Notes under the pieces: model-generated
Seen by the model: the letters and a program-made list of their open reading frames with translations, nothing else
What the model was told of the DNA's origin: nothing
Database searches by the model: none
NCBI GenBank assembly: GCA_019246495.1
Contig: JAFAQI010000335.1
Location: 1-12,037, forward strand
Reading direction: 5' to 3'
DNA length: 12,037 bases
DNA from: Frankiales bacterium
GTDB lineage: Bacteria > Actinomycetota > Actinomycetes > JAFAQI01
Translations under genes and position numbers: made by a program
Shown here: positions 7,114 to 12,037 of the stretch, in pieces
Position numbering within the stretch: the stretch's first letter is position 1
Layout of the letters: every line of letters starts with the position of its first letter

Positions 7114-7489
7114 CGGACTCGGCAGGCAGCACTGCGGACAGCTCGTCGAGCAATCCGCTGAGGTCGCCGCCCTTGAGCACCCATGCCGATGCGCCGGCTT
7201 CGAGGGCGCGCTCGCGCAGCTGAACGTCGTCGTGCCCGGTGAAGACGATGATGCGCGCCTCGGGCACGACGCGGCGGAGGATGGGCAGTACGCCCAGTCC
7301 GTCCACGCCGTCGATGCCGAGGTCGAGCACGATGGCGTCCGGAAGCTGCCGGGCGGCCAGGTCGAGCGCCGCCCCGCCGCTGCTGGCCGTGCCGATCGAC
7401 TCGAAGCGTCCGTCCAGCTCGAAAGTCATCTCGAGCAGGCGCGACAGCTCGGGCACGTCTTCGACGACGAGCACTCGTGCGGTGGTCAA
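7103..7489 (-). CDS. Single-domain (CheY-like) response regulator receiver
   Basis: 128 residues from TTG at 7489 (MTTARVLVVEDVPEL...). It is a receiver domain only, with no DNA-binding or enzymatic output domain. The conserved residues are present: acidic pair E10-D11, phospho-acceptor D56 in VLDLG, T84 in VFTGH and K106 in VLKGG. It should be phosphorylated by a partner histidine kinase or act as a phosphorelay intermediate; no kinase is encoded in the window. Starts are ambiguous: TTG 7489 follows a G-rich stretch and gives the usual short lead-in to the first beta strand, while an in-frame TTG at 7528 adds 13 residues (141 in total). It lies on the same strand as, and 124 bp downstream of, the zinc-ribbon membrane protein, separated by a palindrome-rich spacer. 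Confidence 0.88.
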   Translation of the reverse strand: MTTARVLVVEDVPELSRLLEMTFELDGRFESIGTASSGGAALDLAARQLPDAIVLDLGIDGVDGLGVLPILRRVVPEARIIVFTGHDDVQLRERALEAGASAWVLKGGDLSGLLDELSAVLPAESELS

Positions 7490-7520
7490 CCGACCCCCCA
7501 GACGGAACCCCTGCTGCGGA

Positions 7521-7601
7521 TTGATCAAGGGTGCACCCTCGGTGGCACGGTTGTCTCGTTATCGGGCCGAGACAATCGGGTTAGTCATTCGGAACTAGTT
7601 C
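7521..7601. promoter_or_regulatory. Palindrome-dense spacer upstream of the response regulator
   Basis: Four symmetric elements lie within 81 bp: TTGATCAA (7521-7528), AGGGTGCACCCT (7528-7539), TTGTCTCG-N9-CGAGACAA (7551-7575) and GAACTAGTTC (7592-7601). All fall between the stop of the zinc-ribbon protein and the preferred start of the receiver gene. The 7551-7575 element could be an operator or a weak terminator for the upstream gene, with no U-tract. No convincing -35/-10 pair is visible. A regulatory role is inference from symmetry and position. Confidence 0.35.
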
Positions 7602-7613
7602 GTGGTCGTCCGC

Positions 7614-9530
7614 TCAGCAGGTCGCGCCGGGGGTGGCGATGCGGTCATTGCTGTCGTACGTGAACGACCCCTGGCCTGTGTCGGAGAAGTACTCGATACA
7701 GAACGAGCTGGCGTCTGCCCGCGGGATGGTGACGGTGCCCTGGGTCGTGGCAGGCAGCCCTTGAACATCCTGCTGTTGCAGGACCCCGATGTCCCTGGTG
7801 TAGCTGGGGTTCTTGGCGCGGTAGATGTCCTCGGCAAGTGCGTAGAACGCCAATGTCTTGTCTGCTGCGGTGAACGGGTCATTGCTGGTCACGGGCGGGA
7901 CTGCGATGGGCGACGGCAGCGAGGGCGGCGGTACGGCGGGCGCCGGTTCGATCGAGGCACTGCCGCCGTCGCTGCTTCCGGAGTCGGCCGAAGCGGAAAA
8001 CAGCAGTAGCAGGCTCGCGACCCCGAAGTCGCCGACGTCGTCGTGTGTGTCAGCGGTCGCTGCGCCGCCGATGCCGACGAGCGCGAGCACGCCGAGCGAG
8101 ACCACGGCGACGGCAGCTGTCGGCAGCGGCCGGCGAATCCAGGCTGCGGAACGGTGCGGCCCCGACGACGGTGGCGCCGCGCTGCGTTCGCTGAGAAAAC
8201 GGCCCATCAGGAAGCCGCCGACGAGGAACCAGGCGGCCAGGATCACGGCGCCCAGGAGGATCTGTGGACCGGCGTGGCCCGACGTACCGATCGGGCTGCC
8301 GGAGGACCCAGCTGCGCTGAACCCGACACGGCCGGCGATGGCGAGCACGAGATAAGCCAGCACGGCTGGGAGCGCCATGCGATAGCAAGCCCGCGCGCGA
8401 CCGGTGGCATCGGCGGGATCGCCGTGCCGGAAGATCCAGGTCGAGCCGGCGGCGATCGCGATCGGCATCAGCAACAGCAGGCCGAAGTAGCCCGCCGGTG
8501 CACCGTCGCGGTGCCACAGCGAGAACGTCGCGTCCCCGGCCCCCACACCGGCGTGCAGTGCGCCGCCCATCGCGAACTGCATGACGTCCAGTCCCAAGTT
8601 CACGAAGTAGGCGAGCAATACCGGAAGCGCCTTCACCACGTCGAAGGCTTGCGTGCCCGCTTCGGCAACGGCGGCGCACACTCCGGCGATCCAGCCAAGC
8701 GCGATCGCGAGGCCCAGGGTGACCGCCGCTCCCTTGATCGGCAGCCACCATTCGTCGGCAAGGCGCTGCCAGCGCGGATCCGTTTCCGTTCGCTCCCGCA
8801 GCCGCTCGATCGGGCGAGTGGCCACGGCTAGCGCGACAAGTCCGAAGAACAGCAGCGACCATCCGAAGATGCGACCTGGTGACGTGCTGACGTGGAGCTG
8901 GTCACCGCGCGGGCCGAACGTCGCGAAACCGCCGAACCCGATCAGTGCGAGGACGAAGGCCGTGAGCACCGCTGATCGTGCTGCAGTGACGGTGCGGTCG
9001 GGCCGGTCCGCGGAAGCGGCGGAGCGGAAGGCAAGCGCGAAGACCGCAAGACCCAAGAGGCTGATCGGCAGCGGCGCCATGCCCACACTGCCGCCCCCGC
9101 CAGCCGAGCCGTTGCCGTGACCGAACACCGGTGAGCCGAACGCCCACGCGAGAGTGATCACACCGGAACGGAAGACTCCGGACGCCGAGTGGTGCGGGTC
9201 TGACCCGAGCCAGATGAGATAGCTGTTGGCCAGGACGCTCGCGGCGTACGCGACCAGCGCCGTGAGGCCGGCCACGAGGGCCGGCGTGCGCCAGTCGCCC
9301 CCGGCGACCCACTCGACCGGTGGTCGTGACCCTCTCCCGGCCGCCCGCACGGGCTCCACATCGCTGGAGAGCGTGTCTGGCGTGGTCGGCGTGTCCGCAG
9401 CTGATGCCGTGGCTGTCGGGGCCTCGACCCGCGGCACTGCTGTCCGCGTTCGCCCCAGCGGCGTGCCGCAGCTCGGGCAGAACTTCGCGCGGTTGGCTGC
9501 GGACGTGCCGCAGCTCGGACATGCCTGCAT
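7614..9530 (-). CDS. Zinc-ribbon polytopic membrane protein with pilin-like C-terminal domain
   Basis: 638 residues from ATG 9530, preceded by AAGGGG 7 nt upstream. The N-terminus is a small zinc ribbon with two CPSCG knuckles (C4, C7, C18, C21). A Pro/Thr/Ala-rich linker runs to about residue 75, then roughly ten to twelve hydrophobic segments fill about 80-530. A Ser/Pro-rich linker (AVPPPSLPSPIAVPP) leads to a last domain at about 556-638. That domain starts with a helix containing FYALAEDIYRAKNPSYTRD and then has SSFCIEY and SFTYDSND motifs. It resembles the globular part of bacterial pilin-like proteins, with a possible disulphide between the Cys of FCIEY and the C-terminal Cys. The role is unknown. 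An extracytoplasmic sensor or structural membrane protein is plausible, with the zinc ribbon cytoplasmic. The receiver gene follows on the same strand. Confidence 0.8.
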   Translation of the reverse strand: MQACPSCGTSAANRAKFCPSCGTPLGRTRTAVPRVEAPTATASAADTPTTPDTLSSDVEPVRAAGRGSRPPVEWVAGGDWRTPALVAGLTALVAYAASVLANSYLIWLGSDPHHSASGVFRSGVITLAWAFGSPVFGHGNGSAGGGGSVGMAPLPISLLGLAVFALAFRSAASADRPDRTVTAARSAVLTAFVLALIGFGGFATFGPRGDQLHVSTSPGRIFGWSLLFFGLVALAVATRPIERLRERTETDPRWQRLADEWWLPIKGAAVTLGLAIALGWIAGVCAAVAEAGTQAFDVVKALPVLLAYFVNLGLDVMQFAMGGALHAGVGAGDATFSLWHRDGAPAGYFGLLLLMPIAIAAGSTWIFRHGDPADATGRARACYRMALPAVLAYLVLAIAGRVGFSAAGSSGSPIGTSGHAGPQILLGAVILAAWFLVGGFLMGRFLSERSAAPPSSGPHRSAAWIRRPLPTAAVAVVSLGVLALVGIGGAATADTHDDVGDFGVASLLLLFSASADSGSSDGGSASIEPAPAVPPPSLPSPIAVPPVTSNDPFTAADKTLAFYALAEDIYRAKNPSYTRDIGVLQQQDVQGLPATTQGTVTIPRADASSFCIEYFSDTGQGSFTYDSNDRIATPGATC

Positions 9531-9652
9531 GACTCGACCCCTTTGTCGGCCTCCCAGTGTGGGGCAAACCGACGCACTTCGGTACCGCGGTGCCCACTTC
9601 CGGGCCCGCGCGTCGTGGTCAGGCTGATAGCGAAGTCCGTGTGCGAGGGTGG

Positions 9653-9727
9653 TGGGCGATACAGGACTTGAACCTGTGACCTCTTCCGTGTCAGGGAAGC
9701 GCGCTAGCCAGACTGCGCCAATCGCCC
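9653..9727 (-). tRNA. tRNA-Val (anticodon GAC)
   Basis: 75-nt cloverleaf on the minus strand. The acceptor stem is GGGCGAT paired with ATCGCCC, the anticodon stem CTTCC/GGAAG, the loop CTGACAC with anticodon GAC, and the T arm ACAGG-TTCAAGT-CCTGT. The discriminator is A. CCA is encoded directly after it (complement of 9650-9652), unlike in the two tRNAs upstream. It is last of three in a Gly-Cys-Val cluster. Confidence 0.95.
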
Positions 9728-9784
9728 GGGTCGTGCTGTTCGTCGTACGGCGTTGCTGTCGTGAGCAGGCTAGTGCCTGTCTCG

Positions 9785-9856
9785 AGGCGGGAGCGGGAAT
9801 CGAACCCGCGTACAGGGCTTTGCAGGCCCTTGCCTAAGCCACTCGGCCATCCCGCC
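9785..9856 (-). tRNA. tRNA-Cys (anticodon GCA)
   Basis: 72-nt cloverleaf on the minus strand. The acceptor stem is GGCGGGA with TCCCGCC, the anticodon stem AGGGC/GCCCT, the loop CTGCAAA with anticodon GCA, and the T loop TTCGATT. The discriminator is U, the identity base expected for tRNA-Cys. CCA is not encoded. It is the middle member of the cluster. Confidence 0.95.
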
Positions 9857-9892
9857 GCGGGGTGTCACCCCGGACGCCTCGCGGCGTCGCCG

Positions 9893-9965
9893 AGCGGACG
9901 ACGGGACTCGAACCCGCGACCCTCACCTTGGCAAGGTGATGCGCTACCAACTGCGCTACGTCCGC
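9893..9965 (-). tRNA. tRNA-Gly (anticodon GCC)
   Basis: 73-nt cloverleaf on the minus strand. The acceptor stem is GCGGACG with CGTCCGC, the anticodon stem TCACC/GGTGA, the loop TTGCCAA with anticodon GCC, and the T arm GCGGG-TTCGAGT-CCCGT. The discriminator is U and CCA is not encoded. It is first in the transcript, divergent from the ureohydrolase-like gene over 73 bp. A clear promoter is not visible; TATCGT (complement of 10007-10012) is a possible -10. Confidence 0.95.
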
Positions 9966-10026
9966 ACGCCGCCACCCGCTGTCCGCGAGCCTTGCGGTGC
10001 GGCCCAACGATACAGGAGCCGGGCAT

Positions 10027-10041
10027 TACGGTGCTCCGGTG
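10027..10041 (+). promoter_or_regulatory. Candidate leaderless promoter -10 of the ureohydrolase-like gene
   Basis: TACGGT (10027-10032) sits 6 nt before GTG 10039, the same layout as TACCGT-N6-GTG before the YihY-family gene. There is no Shine-Dalgarno at normal spacing; GGAG occurs only about 22 nt upstream. No clear -35 element is visible. Confidence 0.4.
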
Positions 10042-10935
10042 AGCGACCCTCGGTGGCCCAGCGCGGCCGACTGGCTCGCGGCCGGGCCCGGCCCCCGGGA
10101 CGTCGACCTGGCGGTGCTGGGTGTGCCGACGTTCGCCACGTCGATCAGTGCCACCGGCGCGCACGCCACCCCCGCGGCGGTCCGCCGGGCGCTCGCCAAG
10201 CTCTCGACGTGGTCGCCCGCCCGGCGGGTCGACCTGTCGGTGCTTGCCCCGTGGGACGCCGGCAACGTCGACGATCCCGACGTGCCGGTCGAGGGGGAGT
10301 GGCGGACTCGGCAGCGGGCCGCGACCGCCGCGGCAAAGTCGGGACTGGTCGTCGCGCTCGGCGGAGACAACTCCGCGACCTATCCGGTGATGGCCGGTGT
10401 TTGTGGCGACGACCTGCCTCGGGCCGGGCTCGTCACCCTCGACGCCCATCACGACATCCGGGAGGGACATAGCAATGGCTCGCCGGTACGCGAGCTGATC
10501 GATGCCGGTCTCGACCCGGAGCGGGTGGTGCAGATCGGCATCGCCGACTGGGCCAACAGCCGCTCCTACCACGACGAAGCTGTTGCGCGCGGCGTCACCG
10601 TGCTCACCCGGGACGAGGTCGGGGCACGTGGCGTCGCGGAGGTGTTGCGGGCGGCGGTCGACCTGGCGGGAGCAGCTGGCGGTCCGGTCTACGTCGACCT
10701 CGACCTCGACGTGTGCGACCGCAGCGTCGCGCCCGGCTGTCCGGCGAGCCTGCCCGGAGGCCTGTCGGCCGCAGACGTTCGGCTGGCTGCGTTCCTGGCG
10801 GGGCAGGATCGGCGCGTCGTCGCCGTGGACGTCACCGAGGTCGACGCAACCAACGACGCGCCGGACGGGCGAACGGTCCGGCTGGCCGCGCTCTGTGTCC
10901 TCGACGTCGCGGCGGGTCTCGCCATGCGCGGCTGA
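10039..10935 (+). CDS. Arginase/agmatinase/formiminoglutamase-fold protein (ureohydrolase family)
   Basis: 298 residues from GTG 10039. The ureohydrolase metal motifs are present in order: LGGDNS (107-112), DAHHDIR (135-141), DLDLDVCD (220-227) followed by APGCPASLPGGL, and DVTEVDATND near the C-terminus. The family uses two Mn ions to hydrolyse a guanidino or formimino group, releasing urea or formamide. In arginase the first motif is GGDHS and its His is a Mn-A ligand; here it is Asn (N111), while the Asp ligands and the DAHxD His remain. The substrate cannot be assigned: arginine, agmatine, formiminoglutamate and guanidino acids are all possible. I rejected a 14-codon longer start because only the GTG is placed well against the candidate -10. 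The pabB-like gene follows after 16 nt, so the two are probably co-transcribed. Confidence 0.85.
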   Translation: MSDPRWPSAADWLAAGPGPRDVDLAVLGVPTFATSISATGAHATPAAVRRALAKLSTWSPARRVDLSVLAPWDAGNVDDPDVPVEGEWRTRQRAATAAAKSGLVVALGGDNSATYPVMAGVCGDDLPRAGLVTLDAHHDIREGHSNGSPVRELIDAGLDPERVVQIGIADWANSRSYHDEAVARGVTVLTRDEVGARGVAEVLRAAVDLAGAAGGPVYVDLDLDVCDRSVAPGCPASLPGGLSAADVRLAAFLAGQDRRVVAVDVTEVDATNDAPDGRTVRLAALCVLDVAAGLAMRG

Positions 10936-10951
10936 GACGACGGGCGTCGAC

Positions 10952-11938
10952 ATGGATGGGTGGGCTGTCGTCGGAGGCCGGCTGATGTCCGGCGTCACCG
11001 ACGTCACATCGGACCCGGCAGCTCTCGACTCGACGGGCACCTGGCTGGTGGTGCAGACGTTCGAGGAATCGTTGACGTGCCTGCGGGTCGACCGCGTGGT
11101 GCCCGCGGATGCGTTCCTCGAGAGCGCGCCGTCGTTCGACATGCCGTCTCGGGACCGGTGGACGACAAGCATCGAGCGGTCGTCGTACGTCGAGAAGGTC
11201 GAGCGGGTGCGCCAGCACATCGCGGACGGCGATGTGTACCAGGTCAACCTGTGCCGGGTGTTGTCGGTGGAGACTGCCGCTCCCGATCTGCAGCGACTCG
11301 GTGGGGCGCTCGCCCGCGGCAACCCGGCGCCCTACGCCGCGACCCTGTGCTTTCCCGATGCCGATGTGATGGTCGCGAGCGCCTCGCCCGAGCTGTTCCT
11401 GTCGCGCGACGGTGACGTCGTGTCGTCGCGGCCGATCAAGGGCACCGCGCGGAAAGCGGACGGGCTGGCCGACAAGGACGTGGCCGAGAACGTGATGATC
11501 GTCGACCTCGTGCGCAACGACTTGTCGCGGGTGGCGGAGCCGGGCACCGTCGACGTGCCGAGCCTGCTGAGTATCGAGTCGCATCCGGGGCTCGTCCATC
11601 TGGTGTCCACGGTCACCGCGCGGCTCCGCGCGGGCTGCGGCTGGGTGGAGATGCTCGCCGCCGCCGCACCGGCCGGATCGGTGTCGGGTGCGCCGAAGTC
11701 GAGCGCGCTGCGCATCATCGGCGAACTGGAGCCGGTGCCGCGCGGCGTCTATTGCGGAGCCGTCGGCTGGGTCGACGCCGACGCGCAACAGGGTGCTCTC
11801 GCGGTCGGCATCCGCACGTATGCGTGGTCGGCAGGCAGACTGCAGCTTGGCACCGGAGCCGGCATCACGTGGGGGAGTGATCCCGCGAAGGAGTGGGACG
11901 AGACCGAGCTCAAGGTGAGCCGGTTGCTGCAGGTGTGA
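10952..11938 (+). CDS. pabB: Aminodeoxychorismate synthase component I (PabB-like chorismate-binding enzyme)
   Basis: 328 residues from ATG 10952. The frame stays open upstream to 10502, but that part only shadows the preceding gene. The chorismate-binding domain is complete: DGDVYQVNLCR, SPELFL, SSRPIKGTARK (K163), AENVMIVDLVRNDLSR, ESHPGLVHLVSTV, PAGSVSGAPK and GAGITWGSDPAKEWDE near the end. The PIKGT motif marks PabB, whose Lys attacks chorismate; anthranilate synthase TrpE has PIAGT. The enzyme converts chorismate to 4-amino-4-deoxychorismate with ammonia from a PabA glutaminase, not seen here. At 328 residues it lacks much of the N-terminal subdomain of E. coli PabB (about 450), a form common in actinobacteria. 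The ribosome site is weak and the upstream gene ends 16 nt before, suggesting translational coupling. A PabC-like gene follows. Confidence 0.88.
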   Translation: MDGWAVVGGRLMSGVTDVTSDPAALDSTGTWLVVQTFEESLTCLRVDRVVPADAFLESAPSFDMPSRDRWTTSIERSSYVEKVERVRQHIADGDVYQVNLCRVLSVETAAPDLQRLGGALARGNPAPYAATLCFPDADVMVASASPELFLSRDGDVVSSRPIKGTARKADGLADKDVAENVMIVDLVRNDLSRVAEPGTVDVPSLLSIESHPGLVHLVSTVTARLRAGCGWVEMLAAAAPAGSVSGAPKSSALRIIGELEPVPRGVYCGAVGWVDADAQQGALAVGIRTYAWSAGRLQLGTGAGITWGSDPAKEWDETELKVSRLLQV

Positions 11939-11963
11939 GCTTCGAGATCGGCGCGGGTGGGAC

Positions 11964-11968
11964 GGAGG
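11964..11968 (+). promoter_or_regulatory. Shine-Dalgarno for the PabC-like gene
   Basis: GGAGG lies 6 nt before ATG 11975 in the 36-nt gap after pabB. It supports that start and a polycistronic pabB-pabC message. Confidence 0.65.
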
Positions 11969-11974
11969 CGGACG

Positions 11975-12037
11975 ATGGCGCTCTGGGTCAACGGTGGCCT
12001 CGTCGACCCCGCGACGCCGGTCGTGCGGGCCGACGAC
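11975..12037 (+). CDS. pabC: Class IV aminotransferase, likely aminodeoxychorismate lyase (PabC), 5' fragment
   Basis: Only the first 21 codons are in the window, and the frame is open to the edge. The start MALWVNGGLVDP followed by VVRADD is the usual opening of PLP-dependent class IV enzymes (WVNGxLVD, then a loop leading to the DRG motif). Directly downstream of pabB, the most likely function is aminodeoxychorismate lyase, which eliminates pyruvate from aminodeoxychorismate to give p-aminobenzoate. A branched-chain or D-amino acid aminotransferase cannot be excluded from so short a piece. Confidence 0.65.
   Translation, partial: MALWVNGGLVDPATPVVRADD

Noticed and set aside
7614..9530. Calling the zinc-ribbon membrane protein a type IV pilin
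   Set aside because: It lacks the prepilin cleavage site and N-terminal pilin helix; only the last domain is pilin-like, and it has many membrane segments.
9650..9965. tRNA cluster as an integration site for a mobile element
   Set aside because: All three tRNAs are whole, no repeated 3' tRNA fragment is seen, and no integrase or phage gene is present.
10502..10951. N-terminal extension of the PabB-like frame upstream of ATG 10952
   Set aside because: The extension is the out-of-phase shadow of the ureohydrolase gene and resembles nothing in PabB or TrpE proteins.
9865..11322. 485-codon minus-strand frame across the tRNA-Gly gene and the ureohydrolase region
   Set aside because: It runs through a tRNA and opposite a clear enzyme gene; no domain is visible.
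10952..11938. Anthranilate synthase TrpE instead of PabB
   Set aside because: The motif is PIKGT, with the PabB nucleophilic Lys, not PIAGT, and the next gene is PabC-like.

Overview
The window is very GC-rich, with GTG and TTG starts, long antisense open frames and an actinobacterial-type gene set: a Gly-Cys-Val tRNA cluster, a small HG-motif membrane protein, AidB, a short PabB, and genes that look leaderless. It fits a chromosomal segment of a high-GC actinobacterium. Genus and species cannot be told from the sequence alone. I see no transposase, integrase, phage gene, CRISPR array or plasmid function, so this looks like ordinary core or semi-core chromosome rather than an island.

Layout. 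(1) 1-4064: two secreted neutral-ceramidase-superfamily paralogs transcribed divergently from a 204-bp spacer that holds an 18-bp operator-like palindrome. The left one runs off the window edge. (2) 4069-4118: a strong bidirectional terminator-like hairpin. (3) 4120-7073: an AidB-type acyl-CoA dehydrogenase on the minus strand, divergent over about 49 bp from a YihY/BrkB-family membrane protein and a small two-helix membrane protein. (4) 7103-9530, minus strand: a zinc-ribbon polytopic membrane protein with a pilin-like C-terminal domain, followed by a single-domain response regulator. The spacer between them is dense in palindromes. (5) 9653-9965, minus strand: tRNA-Gly(GCC), tRNA-Cys(GCA), tRNA-Val(GAC). 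(6) 10039-12037, plus strand: an arginase/agmatinase-fold protein, a PabB-like aminodeoxychorismate synthase component I, and the start of a PabC-like class IV aminotransferase.

How the genes relate. The pabB-pabC pair would make p-aminobenzoate for folate. The ureohydrolase-like gene lies only 16 nt upstream of pabB and is probably co-transcribed, although its metabolic link is unclear. The ceramidase-like pair shares a regulatory spacer and is probably co-regulated. AidB is the alkylation-response flavoprotein family. The zinc-ribbon membrane protein and the orphan receiver may be linked, but only their order and strand suggest it.

No feature here establishes a new multi-gene system. The points most worth a second look are the ceramidase-like pair with its poorly conserved nucleophile motif, the ureohydrolase with Asn at a metal-ligand position, the zinc-ribbon/pilin-like chimera with its orphan receiver, and two candidate leaderless promoters with the same -10-to-GTG geometry.
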